A DNA stretch of 64,000 nucleotides from Scatophagus argus (lineage: Eukaryota > Chordata > Actinopteri > Scatophagidae): the NCBI RefSeq assembly GCF_020382885.2, contig NC_058513.1, positions 18,191,641-18,255,640 on the forward strand, read 5' to 3'. Shown here piece after piece: positions 23,401-34,263 of the stretch (its first letter is position 1; each line of letters opens with the position of its first letter). The position numbers and the translations under genes were made by a program. The notes under the pieces were generated by a model. It was not told the origin of the DNA. It saw nothing but the letters and a program-made list of their open reading frames with translations, and searched no databases.

Positions 23401-24719
23401 CTCATCCAAGACATTTTTTGTATTTGTCAATTCAGTGTACTTACAGCAGTAAAACACTAATTTGAATTTTCAGTTTGTGGGGGATTGTGGGACTCTATCT
23501 GTGCTGTATACAATCGCTGCTATGTATTAATGGTGATTGTGCACATTTTTTCTTTCAAAATAAAACAATATTTTACCATCAGAATCCAGTTTGTCATTGG
23601 TCCTCTGCAGGGAGTGGAGACAGTTTCTGCCAGGCAGTTTGTCTTTTCTTACATTTTATTTACATTAGTATAAATCTGATATAACAGACTACATTCATGT
23701 TGAAATGTTGATCCTGATAAAAACATAAAACAGACAGGAAACAGCCAAGAAAGTTCAAATATTTTCTAAACCACTGATAGTCAAACCGTTGGAGGTTAGC
23801 ACAGACATCCTCTGAAAAGAAGTCAGTCTATCTGCCTACTTTTCCCCATTGTGGCATGTGGCACAGTGGAAACTGTGCAGATGTTTTTAATACTTTATGT
23901 TTACTTTGTGTTTTGTTGTTGTCTGTCTGTCGTGAACATGATGTCTCAGGATTCTCAGGATTTGTGATGGTGAGACTCTCACAACATTGACAGCTGTCTC
24001 TCAAAAAACATTTTCAATGTGTGTTTGTCTGTTTTTCCAACTTTCCTACTCTGCTGGTGGCTCTCAGCTTCAGGAAAACTGGTCTTTTCCAAAACACTTT
24101 TCCTCAACGTTGATGGAAAACATCATGTGGTCAAGGAAACTACCACGGTGTAAAGAAACTTGCAATATCTCCTTTCCTTTTGCAAAGGATGCTCCAGTGT
24201 ATCCTATGCTAAAGGAAATAAGAAAGGAAGCACTGAAGCGTTTTTCCTTAGCGTTCAGAGAATTCAACCAGCTCTTGTCTTGGCCACCACTTTGATACTT
24301 CTGGGACATCTCGTTCAGTTAGAAACCTTCCAGAGCAAAACTGTTTACATGCTACTATTAAGCCTGCATAATGTTTACCGTGTTTACCTATTTAACTTTG
24401 CCGCTATAATCCATCCTGACAATCAAGTCATTAAATTTGAATTCACTGTCTGGTCATCATGAATATCTGTACAACTGAGTTTGCACCCATCTTTTCGATG
24501 TTGAGATTGAGCGTAACAGAAATGGGGAGAGTTGGAGACATGGGACTGTGGTAGTTGTTGACTAATTTCAGTGTGGACCAGAGTGGTGTGTCAGAGTGTC
24601 TGGCAGGTCATCATTGGCCTCCCTAGAGATACGTTGCTGGTATATCTCAGAAACTATCTCCAGCACTAAGATAACTTGCTCATTTTAATCAGCACTAATT
24701 TGATGTGAGGAGTCAGTAA
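23401..24719. other. Intergenic between lectin and UGT genes (tail to tail)
   Basis: The left 170 bp is the lectin 3' UTR with an AATAAA at 23559. The right end would hold the 3' UTR of the UGT gene (ATTAAA on the minus strand at 24684-24689). Open frames between 23987 and 24462 show no domain and no splice pattern I trust. Confidence 0.5.
23559..23564 (+). promoter_or_regulatory. Poly(A) signal of the C-type lectin gene
   Basis: AATAAA lies about 160 nt after the lectin stop codon, the first canonical signal downstream. Confidence 0.6.
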
Positions 24720-26324
24720 CTACTCCTGCTTGGGTTTTCTTTTCCTACACAGTCTAAAGCAAAGAAATCGTATTGATCCCACTGTAATGGCTGTCAGCAT
24801 CAACAAGACTGCTATCAAAAAGCATATAACATCCACAGAATAATAGGCATACCAGGGCATCTTATAAGACTCAGTACGTAAATGTGAAGCCCCTTTGTGC
24901 CTCATCACAAACTCAATCCAATAAAGAGCCGTTTCCAGAGGGTGCATTGGTTTGTCCCGATGGAGAGCAGAGAGACGCTTCATGTTATTTCTGTAGGAGG
25001 GGTTGTGAAGAACTTCTTGAATTGCTTCCAGAAAGTTCTGCCGAGTGACTGTGGTTGCATCCACCACCTTAGCAGCTCCTCGCGTTTCCAGTCTCAAAAC
25101 GTTCTCAAACTGGTCAAACAGGAGGGGTATGCCCACCATTGGCACTCCATGGTAGATGGACTCATAGATCCCATTAGTACCACCATGAGCCACAAAGGCT
25201 TTAATCTTTGGATGACCCAAGAGGTCGTTCTGGGGCATCCACTTTACCAGTAGGGTGTTGTTGCCTAGGTTATTGGGGCGCTCACCCGCATGCCTCCATA
25301 TGACCTTTTGAGGAATTTGGGCAAAGGCAGCAGCAATTTCGGAAGTAATTTCTATAGGCAGACTTTTGACCAACGTGCCAAGAGACATCAGGATGAATCC
25401 ATGCTCTCCTGAACTCTGAACAAACTCCTCCAGCTCTGACGATAAAGGCTCAGAAGGCTTACACTGAAAACCACCAATGTAGACAATGTTTGGCATGGTG
25501 GGTCTGGGGAATTCAAAAACAAAGTCCACCCTCATGAGCCAAACGTCTGCTCCTTGTAGGAGGTGATAGAACTTCACATCAGGACCAAAGTATTTTTCCA
25601 CCAGCCTATCGTAGTGAGGACATACTATAAACTTGTCGATGCATGTGTTGAGAAAATAGTGGAATGTGTTCTTGACCCTTTGCCCAAAGGTCATCTTATC
25701 TGACATAGCATTTCCTGAAGTTGGAACATAGGATGTTGGAGATGGAGCTACCACAAAATGCCCTTCTCCACTGGTGATCCATCTCACGTTAAATATAGTC
25801 GGCAGCTTAAGTTCATGAGCCACCAGAACTCCCACAGGCAGTCCTGGGTCAATAAGAGCCATATCAAACTGAGTGTCACGAATACTCTGCATTAGAGTCT
25901 TGTTCTCAAATATTTCTACCCCCAACAGACTGGCCTGTTGGTGGATTTTTGACAACGCACCAAGCATTTCCCAGTAGAAGTTCACAAAGCCAATAAGAGA
26001 TGCTCCTTCTTTCTTGATCTTCAGCATCTTAACCAGGAATGTTACAAAGAAGTCCTGCTCCTCTATGCTGATGGCTTCTGGCAGGGAGACTGTGATGGAG
26101 CGGTAATGTGGCGCATCTTCTTTGATGTACCAGCTAGTGGCTGTGCGGACCACAGTGACCTCATGACCCCTGGCATGGAGGCTCTGGATAATCAGGTTCA
26201 TGTTGACCCAGTGGCTGCCATCCACGGGAAACACAAGAATCTTTCCGCCCTGGACACCGGGACTGGCCAGGACGAACCCACTCACCACCAGAACCAGGAG
26301 TGAAAGTCCTGGGATGCTCCCCAT
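24720..26324 (-). CDS. ugt5: UDP-glucuronosyltransferase, single coding exon (UGT5-like)
   Basis: This enzyme transfers glucuronic acid from UDP-glucuronate to lipophilic acceptors (xenobiotics, steroids, bilirubin-like compounds) on the lumenal face of the ER. One uninterrupted frame gives 534 residues, normal for the family. It has a cleavable signal peptide (1-26), the acceptor-side catalytic His at 38 (DGSHW) and its partner Asp at 159 (LIDPG), the donor-binding signature from about 361 to 405 (KWMPQNDLLGHP, AHGGTNGIYE, LLFDQ), a C-terminal TM helix (about 492-518) and a lysine-rich cytosolic tail with an ER-retention-like end (KPKQE). Absence of coding introns is typical of teleost UGT5 genes; UGT1 and UGT2 genes have several exons. 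A TATTCAG acceptor 8 bases upstream of the ATG suggests a 5' UTR intron; a candidate donor lies near 27552 on the minus strand. The family is certain; the subfamily is my judgement. Confidence 0.9.
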   Translation of the reverse strand: MGSIPGLSLLVLVVSGFVLASPGVQGGKILVFPVDGSHWVNMNLIIQSLHARGHEVTVVRTATSWYIKEDAPHYRSITVSLPEAISIEEQDFFVTFLVKMLKIKKEGASLIGFVNFYWEMLGALSKIHQQASLLGVEIFENKTLMQSIRDTQFDMALIDPGLPVGVLVAHELKLPTIFNVRWITSGEGHFVVAPSPTSYVPTSGNAMSDKMTFGQRVKNTFHYFLNTCIDKFIVCPHYDRLVEKYFGPDVKFYHLLQGADVWLMRVDFVFEFPRPTMPNIVYIGGFQCKPSEPLSSELEEFVQSSGEHGFILMSLGTLVKSLPIEITSEIAAAFAQIPQKVIWRHAGERPNNLGNNTLLVKWMPQNDLLGHPKIKAFVAHGGTNGIYESIYHGVPMVGIPLLFDQFENVLRLETRGAAKVVDATTVTRQNFLEAIQEVLHNPSYRNNMKRLSALHRDKPMHPLETALYWIEFVMRHKGASHLRTESYKMPWYAYYSVDVICFLIAVLLMLTAITVGSIRFLCFRLCRKRKPKQE

Positions 26325-26332
26325 GGATTAAC

Positions 26333-28728
26333 TCTGAATAGAAGAACAAACATAAAAGTTTAATGTGAGCAAACCCAAATTCTGAGAAATAACTGTTAAT
26401 TATCTCCCTCCCAGTGACAGACTCATCAAACCAGCTGGGAATCGCAACCAGCCACACCAAACACCGACTGAGGTCGCGTCTAAACTCTGTTCACCCCAAC
26501 ACCAATTATGTCAACAACTATAACAATAAAATATTTATAAGACCTTTGAAAAAACAAAACAAAACTTAGAACTTTACTAATTAAGATTTCTGCATACAAA
26601 ATTTATGAAAGCTTATAAAAGATGATGATAAAAGAAAGCTTATAAATGAAAGGACTGCACCTAGTGCACCAATCTATGCATTATAACAGTCATGGGTGGC
26701 ATTTTTTCACACATTTTACTTACATAATTTTACTTGAGCAACATTTTCAATGCAGCAGTTTTTACTTGTACTGGAGTATTTTTACGGTGTGGTATTAGTC
26801 AAACTTAAGGGGAGTTTCCTTGTAAACAAACAAAAGTCATTCAGTTTGCATTCAGGTTTGTGTCTTGATGTTTCATGAACATTTGCAAAGCCAGTTTTTA
26901 AAGTATTTCAAATCCAGCACTGTTCACATCGATCTTTACTAGCTTGTTTTCTCATTTTCTTCTTCCCTCTCTTTGCTGGTGGATTGACTGCATATCACCT
27001 GTGGATAGTTTAATGTGACACAGAGTTACTAAAAGTCTAAAACTTCATATAGGAAACCTTTAAATTAAGGTTCCTCTATCACTATTTGTAACAAACAGTT
27101 ATGAGGTTTAAAGCTTTTGCCTGTAAATTCGTGACCTGTGGCAGGGATTTACAGATGAAACTAGAGAGGAATTACTACATGGACACCGAAATCTGACAGA
27201 TCAAAGTCCAGTGGACGCACAGACTAACTAACGCCTTGTTGTTGCTATGATCTCTAATCCTGTTGTCTGCATTCAGCAAGGACTTGCTAACAGGCTAAAA
27301 ACACTAGCAGCACCTCCATTCGTAACATGCAGAATGAAAGCATGCCCTCGAGCGTCCACTCGCCTTTCTTCATGTCTGCTGTTGAGAAAGCTGAAAGAGG
27401 AATATAACAGCACAAACTTTTGGCTGCAGGGCAGCAACTTGCAATCATCAAAAACTGTTGAACAAAGTAATCTGGATTCATGCAGAACTGCCTGTGAGCA
27501 CAGCCTCATGCCTTCAGAGTCATGCTCTGAAAAAAGAAGTGTTACCACCTACCTTAAATCTCTCAAACAATGGAGAAATGTTTTGTGAATCTCCTCCTGA
27601 CCAGTGAAGCTCAGTGCCTGCATGAACTGGAATTCAAACTTCAAACCCGATTACTGTGTTACATAAGGAGGAGGGTTTGGTGGGGGGAGGGAGGCTTCGA
27701 CCAATGGACTTCAGATGCATGTGTGTGTTTTGAAAGGGGAGGAGACGAAGAGTTTTCCCACCGGACTCGCCCTCACAGTGAGAACATGAACCCACACACA
27801 CACACACACACACACAAAGTGAAGTAACACAATATTTTCCCAAAACGCTTTTTCTTTTGTGGAGAAATCTCGCCTGCTGAGACCTGAACAATGAACTCAT
27901 CCTGCAAAAAACTGTCCAGGAAAGGGAAGTATTTGGTTTCCTTCAACAACTCCTGAAGGAATGATTGGGCTCTTCAGCAGCGAGTTGCTCACTCGCTGTG
28001 TGCTGTCTGGTGCTGAGCAGGCCTTGAACACTGGCTTTATCGGAGCTTTTACACTGAAAGCCAACAAGCTGCCTGCTGCAGTTCCTGTCACATTCAGGAG
28101 CCTGAATATTTCTGAGGGCCACAGTTTTCCCGAAGAGGCTTCTGCTATTTCTTTCAACAAAAGGGATCCATGAAATATCAGCTCATGTAAGAAAGTACAA
28201 TTGTGCTAAGTCTGAATCTTTGCATGTGATACTTGCTGTTTCGTGTTTGGAAAAGCCTAAAAAGAAGAAAGAGAAAATTACTTTTGACCTTTCCTGTGCT
28301 TCACAGTTCCTTCATGCAGTAATAACAGCTTCATTCCTCTTTCCTTTCATCATTTCCTTTCGGCTTCATCTTACAGTCTTGAATTTGTCCTTTTATGTCA
28401 GAGGAAAATAAGATTCTGATACGTTTGTCTTATTGTCGGGAGGCATCCCAGATGAAATGTGAATCTGGTTACCTATTTCTCACCCATACAGTTTTCAGAA
28501 ACGTATCTTAGTGTACCACTTGAACCTCGCTTCTAAGTTAAATTTGCTGAAATGCAACAATCACAGCGGGGAAATAACAAACCAGATAAGCGAAACTAAT
28601 GTTGAAACTGCTTCTGCTTTCACTAAGAGGTCACAGGTTAAGGCAAAGGGAACAGCTCTGACTTAAATCATGCCTCAGTGCATTTCGCTGCAGTCTGTGT
28701 GAAGGGGGGACACCATTATAGCATCAAC
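26333..28728. other. Intergenic between UGT and ENDOD1-like genes (head to head)
   Basis: This holds the 5' regions of two divergent genes. I see a teleost repeat at 26712-26806 and a CA tract at 27792-27816. A possible UGT 5' UTR donor on the minus strand (TTTAAG then GTAGGTGG) lies at about 27552. An 88-codon minus-strand frame at 27897-28160 is not recognised. Confidence 0.45.
26712..26806. repeat. Teleost repeat (TACTTGAGTAACATTTT type)
   Basis: The segment with ATTTTACTTGAGCAACATTT, then TTTTTACTTGTACTGGAGTA and TTTTTACGGTGTGGTATTAG is a fragment of a high-copy teleost repeat with ACTTGAGTA-type ends. A related fragment is at 42204-42295. Confidence 0.55.
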
Positions 28729-30732
28729 ATGTCACATCACGCTGCTCTTGTTATGGTCATCCTGACTGTCGCTGAATGGTGGTGCCTGTGTGCTGCTGAT
28801 GTTGGGGATTTCGCTCCATGCCTGCAATTCTTTTACAAGTCTTGGCCTCCTAAAGGTCTGGATGGGACCCCAATCTGCCAGCGTTATGAGAACCTGTTCC
28901 GCTTTGCCACATTGTACAGTCGACCACGTCGCTCTCCATGGTTTTCTGCCTATTTGTACTCCGTACCAACGGGAAAGAGACCCACTGCATCTTGGAAGTT
29001 TGAGCCACAGGTGAGGATATTTAAATAATGTGCTCTCTGAGTCATAGTTTTGAAACATTCATTCATATAAAGTAATAAAGAAGGTGAAAGGGGGTTATTT
29101 AGCTGCCCTGATTTGACTCCTGTAACACAATATGATACACAGTATGACACCATAAGAAGACTTGCCTCTTTTTAATTTGACTCATTTTGTACACAGTGAT
29201 GTTCCAGTTTAGCACCAGTTACGTAATGTGCATTAAGGAAATAATGAGAAAATGAGGAAGTGATCCTCAGCAAATGAGAACGGTCTATTTGTGTGTTCAT
29301 GCTCTGTTAGCTCTCAGTGCAAATGAAGATTACTGTTATATATTTCTTAGATTTTCACAACCACTTGGTCAAAAGTACTTGGACACCAAATAATGCATCC
29401 ATATGTGATTATTAAACATCATATGTTTAAGATCTGGCAGTTCATCCCAAAGGTGTTGGATGGTGTTGGGTTAAAAAAAAAAAATCTTTATAGACCTGTT
29501 TTTGTGCACATTGTGTTGAAACAGGAAACACAGACTACTGCAAGCTGTATTTAGTTTTCCGTGACTTGTAACTTGGGCTGTAGCTTCCACTGTGTACGTG
29601 GAGGTCATTTCTTTGTTTCTGGAAAGATTATATTCACCTTATTTTACATACAACTACCTTTCAGGCAGACAGTTGTGAAAATTATAAATGAATTTTTCCC
29701 GATAACTAAGGCGTTCCACAGGGTTCTATTTTAGGTCCGGTATTATTCACATTTATAATAACAGCACTGGCATATCCATCAACACACATAATTTACATTT
29801 TTATGCCGATGATACAGTTTTATACAATTTGACAAATTCTGTTCAGTCAGGCATGTATCTTAACACTGTCATTGTGAGCATGTTAGCCTGCTAATTTACC
29901 TCAAAGCACCACTAAGCCTCAGTACAGAGTTAGTAGGACTGTACATGCTTTGTGAGTGTCAACATAATTTTGGCCATATAATGTTAAAACAGCTTCATTC
30001 ACTGAGTTAGTCCTCTTCTGAATTACACAGTGAAGCGTAGGGTCTGTTTGACATGTTGTCAACTTTTAAACTTCACATCACTGTTTTCTTCCTCCTGGAA
30101 AATAAAAACAGTTAGCCTACCCAGGAGCTGATGGCAATATGATCCCCTTCCCTCCGGGCCCCCTGGACCAGAACGTGGTGGACAGCCAGGCGGTGGAGCC
30201 AGACTACATAAATTCAACCTACTCTCGTGGCCACTTGAACCCCAGTCTTCACCACAGGAGCCGGGGGGACCGGTATGCCACCTTCACTCTCACTAATGTA
30301 GTTCCTCAGAAGGTGGGCTCTAATGATGGGCCCTGGGAAGCCCTGGAACAGACTGTCAACAAAACCCTGGAGGCCTATTGTCTCGGAGAGGCTTACATCG
30401 TGACTGGCATCATCCCTTACCTGAACAACGAGCAATGGCTCAAGAACCATCGCGTGGCTGTGCCCGAGTATCTGTGGTCTGCCTACTGCTGCCCCCACTA
30501 CAACAACAGCCTTCCAGAAGAACTGAAGGATTCATTTCCAACGTATGCTGCTATCGGCCGCAATGACCGCAACAGCACTGAGGAGATTGTGCCTGTTAGC
30601 AAGACAGCTAAGAAGCAATTCAGGGGATATGATGTGAGGAAAATGCCCCTGGAAACTCTAGAGATGTATCTGAAGGACAGGTTCAGCACTGTTGTTAGTG
30701 TTTTTTATGAGCGGTGTTCTGGATCAGACTGA
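28729..30732 (+). CDS. Secreted ENDOD1-like DNA/RNA non-specific endonuclease
   Basis: Two exons, 28729-29010 and 30112-30732, with a phase-0 intron, give 300 residues. The start at 28729 yields a signal peptide (about 1-22) followed by DVGDFAPC; an in-frame ATG at 28678 would place 17 residues ahead of it and is less likely. The body is a beta-beta-alpha-metal nuclease of the NUC1/ENDOD1 class. It shows ICQRYENLFRFATLY, then RGH at 133-135 (His 135 is the expected catalytic base), then TLTNVVPQ and SNDGPWEALEQ, where an Asn normally holds the metal. The DRGH motif has Ser at 132 in place of Asp. Four Asn-X-Ser/Thr sites are present. The protein lacks the long hydrophobic C-terminal region of mammalian ENDOD1, as in many short fish paralogues. 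It likely acts outside the cell or in the secretory pathway; substrate and role are unknown. Intron 1 carries transposon fragments. Confidence 0.85.
29365..29530. mobile_element. Tc1-like transposon remnant in ENDOD1-like intron
   Basis: It begins CTTGGTCAAAAGTACTTGGA, continues with CATATGTGATTATTAAACAT, and contains CAGTTCATCCCAAAGGTGTT with GGATGGTGTTGGGTT. These match the fish Tc1-like element also seen at 17433, 19261 and 51342. Strongly degraded. Confidence 0.55.
29705..29850 (+). pseudogene. LINE reverse-transcriptase fragment
   Basis: Translation gives a GVPQGSILGPVLF block (from about 29710) and, one frame over, a FYADDTVLY block (from about 29797). These are adjacent conserved reverse-transcriptase motifs of non-LTR retrotransposons, including the YADD catalytic centre. 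The frame break between them shows that the copy is dead. It resembles Rex-type fish LINEs. It lies in the intron of the ENDOD1-like gene. Confidence 0.8.
29862..29950. repeat. Teleost repeat (GAGCATGTTAGC type), partial
   Basis: TCATTGTGAGCATGTTAGCC, then TTACCTCAAAGCACCACTAA and GCCTCAGTACAG, matches one end of a common teleost repeat whose other part is at 59444-59720. Confidence 0.5.
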
Positions 30733-30905
30733 TTGTGCAGACACAAAGTTCTCAAACAGCCATTACGGAAATTATTCCATTAATTTGTTTAAGGTTAAGT
30801 AGGTTGGGTTTAGGTGTGAAAACTGCTCGGTTGGGGAGGATTGTGGAAATGGTTAAAAGAAACCAGCACTGACTTTGAAGGACTGTGATACATTTGTTAA
30901 TTCAA

Positions 30906-30911
30906 AATAAA
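30906..30911 (+). promoter_or_regulatory. Poly(A) signal of the ENDOD1-like gene
   Basis: AATAAA lies 174 nt after the stop codon. Confidence 0.6.
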
Positions 30912-31014
30912 TTTTTCGGGAAAAAGAAAGCAAATGAATTATCTCATGTTGATGACAGTTACAGACAGTTAATGAACTGACAGAAGATCGATGCCACAGT
31001 CGAATCTTGTTTGT

Positions 31015-31100
31015 TTAAAAGACCAGTTCCCCCAAAATAAAAATTGATGAGTGAGTCAACATTGACTGAATTTTCATTTTTGGATGAACTGTTCCTTTAA
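31015..31100. mobile_element. Small MITE-like element with terminal inverted repeats
   Basis: The left end TTAAAAGACCAGTTCCCCCA and the right end TGGATGAACTGTTCCTTTAA are imperfect inverted partners, with AT-rich AAAATAAAAATT and AATTTTCATTTTT just inside. The 86-bp length fits a short non-autonomous DNA element. A related copy is at 39563-39662 and a single end is at about 43437. Confidence 0.6.
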
Positions 31101-31178
31101 TCCATACAAAAACACGTATTTATGCAGTATTTGTATCTGAGTACATGTACAATCTAATTCTTCCACTGTAGTTTTGGA

Positions 31179-31192
31179 CCACCAGGTGGCGA
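31179..31192 (+). promoter_or_regulatory. CTCF-like motif (13 of 14)
   Basis: CCACCAGGTGGCGA fits CCASYAGRKGGCRS at all but the last base. It points in the opposite direction to the motifs at 35686 and 35848. Confidence 0.4.
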
Positions 31193-31569
31193 CACTGTGT
31201 AATGCATGACAGAAGTAAAAGTGTGTTTTAGTGTGGGCTTCTGTTGATTGAGGGATTTTACGGTGAAGACTCACCCCAACAGAATGTCTTGGTATTCAAA
31301 GACCCCATTATCTTGATGGTTAATTTGTCTTTTATCTCATTATTCTCTGAATAATATCAGTGGCTGTAAAGTGTAGAGTAAAGTATTTTGTGTCAGGTGA
31401 GGATTTATGCTTCAAGTCATGAATAAATACAGGTTAACAGATCGGACTGATGACTCATCTAGACGTTAACTCACTGTACGAGTTGGACTTGACTGTTCTG
31501 TAGCTTTGCCAAGATTCTTTTGAAGTGATCACTGAGACACAGGTTTTGTCACATCAGACTCACTGTAGA

Positions 31570-31575
31570 TTTATT
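31570..31575 (-). promoter_or_regulatory. Poly(A) signal of the left actinoporin-like gene
   Basis: TTTATT on the plus strand is AATAAA for the minus-strand gene, 84 nt past its stop codon. Confidence 0.6.
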
Positions 31576-31659
31576 GCGTGAACTCATGGTACAACAGCTC
31601 AGGTGCACAAAGAGCTAAACACATGTAACACACTGGTGTGCCAGAACTTCATCACTGGC

Positions 31660-32400
31660 TCAGCAAGGGTGTTGTGACATTTGGCTGAAGGTCTTGTCCC
31701 ACACCTCCACCTTCAAAATGGCCCTGCCCATGGGGGACATGGTGCACATGATGTCCAGGTTCTTGCCCTGAAACGTGAGGCCACAGCCTTTGGCCTCCAC
31801 CCGCACGAAGCCCTCCTCTTTGTTGTAATACATCTCTTTGTACAGACTCTCGTTGCACTCTTTTCCCTTGTCGTAGATGCCCACGGCCACCCAGTTCTTG
31901 TACATGTTGTAGTCGTAGGGCACAGAGAACATTATAGCCAGTGTCTCTTTAGCGCAGTTGCTTTTCCTCTCGAACAGGTCGTAGGTCAGGACGCCCACCG
32001 CGCCAGAGGCTTTGGCGCTGGTCTTGCTGAAGTTGCACACCTCGGTTTTCAGGGGTCGCACGGTGGGCTGGGGCGGACTGTGGCAGTTTCCACTCTGCAG
32101 GTAAACCCTTTGTGAAAGACAGAAAATAAAGAAAACAAGAGTAAGAGTAAAAACAAGGTAATGATCAGGTACTCAGGGAAACCAGTGCTTTAACATGCAG
32201 ACTTCAGTTTATCCGTGCAGATGAAATGAACATGAACTCATTTTTCAGCAGTACTGTGCTTTACAGTTTGTTCTTGTTTTGAAGTCTTGCACTTACTTTG
32301 GGTCAAGCAGGCAGTAGTTGTTGGTCACGTTTGTGATCTCGATGGTGACATTTCTTCGGCTTTTGAGGTTGGCGGCCAAAGCTTCTGCTGATTCGCTCAT
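31660..32400 (-). CDS. apnl: Actinoporin-like protein (sea-anemone cytotoxin family)
   Basis: Two coding exons, 32297-32400 and 31660-32107, joined in phase, give 183 residues. The fold family is the actinoporin beta-sandwich, known for pore-forming cytolysins of sea anemones; fish carry divergent members named actinoporin-like. The family-typical proline-aromatic-aspartate membrane-lipid contact motif with downstream aromatic residues lies near residue 110 and is intact. No signal peptide is predicted, and the N-terminus lacks a long amphipathic pore helix, so lytic activity should not be assumed. A non-coding first exon is implied: a good acceptor sits just before the ATG, and a donor (ACAG then GTAAGT on the minus strand) lies at about 32563. 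A related gene follows at 33205-34263 on the same strand, with identical exon phases and a first coding exon of identical length (104 nt). Function in fish is not established. Confidence 0.85.
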
Positions 32401-33112
32401 TTTGCTGCTCGTAGAGGCTGCGACAGAGCAGCAGAGGACTGAACTTTAAACCACAGATCTGTATTGCAGTGCAGTGGAGCAGTTTCATATGCTGCCACAG
32501 TAAAAGATGCTCAACTCTAAATCCTACTGTACGCCTTATTTCACCAAGAATAAAGTGACTTACCTGTCCAGATCACAGGTGTGCTGCTCCCTCGGCTGAT
32601 GCCAGGTGAGAAACAGTGGCTTCTCTCTTTGAGGCTTTCTTGTGGAGGAATGTGAGACACCCAAAACCGCCTCCAACCACAGCACACGCCTTCTCGTGGT
32701 TGCTCAGCGTGTCAAACGTTTTGTCTGGTCTTCATCTGAGGTATGTATAGAGAGGTGTGAGGACAGGGTGTAGCCAACAGTTACATCACTGTTTGTTTCT
32801 GTTTTTACGCTTCTTTTTATTTTTGCCCAGCAAGAAGCCAGTCTGTTCAGTTTCTTGGGACTTGGTCTCATACCACACTGTCTGTTTATGTGCCACACCT
32901 TTTGTCTGTGGGTCTGTGACGCCGTGCGAATGGAAGGTGCCTCACTGTGTTTATTGAAACCATCTTACTCAGAGTGAAGTATAATTCATCTTATGTCCAC
33001 TGAACGGGCGTAAACCTTCTCATTTTGTTTAGTTAGTGCAAACAGATGTGATCGAGTGCAATGATGCAAAGTAAAGATGAGACAGAAAACATGAAGGGTC
33101 CATTTCATTGTT
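32401..33112. other. Spacer between the two actinoporin-like genes
   Basis: It includes the probable non-coding exon of the left gene, ending at about 32564, its promoter, and the 3' flank of the right gene. No other gene or repeat is recognised. Confidence 0.5.
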
Positions 33113-33118
33113 TTTATT
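33113..33118 (-). promoter_or_regulatory. Poly(A) signal of the right actinoporin-like gene
   Basis: TTTATT on the plus strand is AATAAA for this gene, 86 nt beyond its stop codon; the spacing is nearly the same as in the sister gene. Confidence 0.6.
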
Positions 33119-33204
33119 AATTCAAAGCACCCATGCATGACAGACAAACTGCATGTAGGATTTCATGAATGTCTGCATAGACTCATTTGGTTTCACAAAG
33201 ACAC

Positions 33205-34263
33205 TCATCTGCCCATCTTGTCGTACAACTCCAGTTTAATAATGGCTCTGCCCTCATCCGACATGCAGGCCCTCACGTCCACCATCCTTCCCTTGTACAT
33301 CACCCCTGAGCCGTCGGCCTCGTGGCGCTCAAAGTTGGTGAAATCCTTTCCGTTGTACATGAGGTCGTACAGCTTCTCATCGCAGGCTCGTGTGTGCTCA
33401 AAGATGCCCACCCCCAGCCAGTTCTTGTAGAAGTTGTAGTCGAAGGGCACAGAGAACATGATGGCCATCATCTCGTTGCAGTGGCGTTGGCGCATGTCGA
33501 ACAGCTCGTACGTCAGGACGCCCACAGCACCTGACGCGGTGTTGTCGTCCTTGGTGAAGGAGCACACCTCAGTCTTCGTGGTCCTCACGGTCGGCTGTGG
33601 AGGGCTGAAGACGAAGCCACTTTCCATGTACACCCTGTCAGGTAGAAGAGGGTAATGAGTGAAGTTACTGCATTTAAAATCATACTCGAGTAGAAGTACA
33701 CAAAGCTTATCAGCTAAATGCACTAAAGGTTGAAAAATAAAATACTGGATACTGAATTTTATTGCTGAAACTGCTTGTGGGGGATCTAAATTTAATTTCC
33801 TTATATAGAGTTTATTCCAGTGGTTCTCAACAGAGGGGTTGGGCCCCTCCAAAGGGTCAGCAGATAAACCTGAGGGGACATCACATGATTAATGTTCTGC
33901 AGCACAAATCTGTTTAATTTTATTTTTAAACGTTTCTCTATTTCTCCTTGATCTTTATAAAGTTTTGCATTGTGTTAGCTCTCAGGACCTGAAACAGTTA
34001 ATTAAAAGAAATCATCTGAGAAGTTTGGAGGTACAATAACTCATGAAGTAAGTCATGAAGTAGAATAGAATGGAAATACTCATCTAATGTACAAGTACCT
34101 CAAACTTAGTGACTTAGTCATGCACAAATGGAAATACATTTCAGGCATGTGATCCTCACTTTGGGTTGATGAGACAGTAGACGGAGCTCACGTTGGTCAT
34201 CTCGATGACACAGTTGCGGTTGGTGGTGAGGGCACAGGCGTGCGACTCTGCAGTCTCAGGCAT
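33205..34263 (-). CDS. Actinoporin-like protein, second tandem copy
   Basis: Coding exons 34160-34263 and 33205-33634 join in phase to give 177 residues. It shares with its neighbour the same intron position and phase, the 104-nt first coding exon, the central aromatic membrane-contact segment and the C-terminal strand pattern, but the proteins differ at many positions, so the duplication is not recent. The C-terminus is shorter, ending MGR. The N-terminal segment before the first strand is also diverged. An upstream non-coding exon is supported by an acceptor just before the ATG (CACTCAG) and a donor (GTGAA then GTAAGTAC) at about 34563 on the minus strand. As with the sister gene there is no signal peptide; whether it binds membranes or forms pores is unknown. 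Confidence 0.83.

Larger units (their letters stand above)
30733..31569. other. Intergenic between ENDOD1-like and actinoporin-like genes
   Basis: It holds the ENDOD1-like 3' UTR with AATAAA at 30906, an 86-bp inverted-repeat element (31015-31100) and a near-consensus CTCF motif (31179-31192). No coding sequence is seen. Confidence 0.5.

Noticed and set aside
23987-24462. Overlapping frames of about 100 codons near the UGT 3' end
   Set aside because: No domain recognised, frames overlap each other, and no splice structure.
27897-28160. 88-codon minus-strand frame with a hydrophobic centre
   Set aside because: It looks somewhat protein-like, but I could match it to no family, and the opposite strand is equally open.
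33635-33852. N-terminal extension of the second actinoporin-like frame
   Set aside because: This is read-through of the intron; the exon starts at 33634 after a GACAG acceptor and joins the 104-nt exon at 34160-34263.
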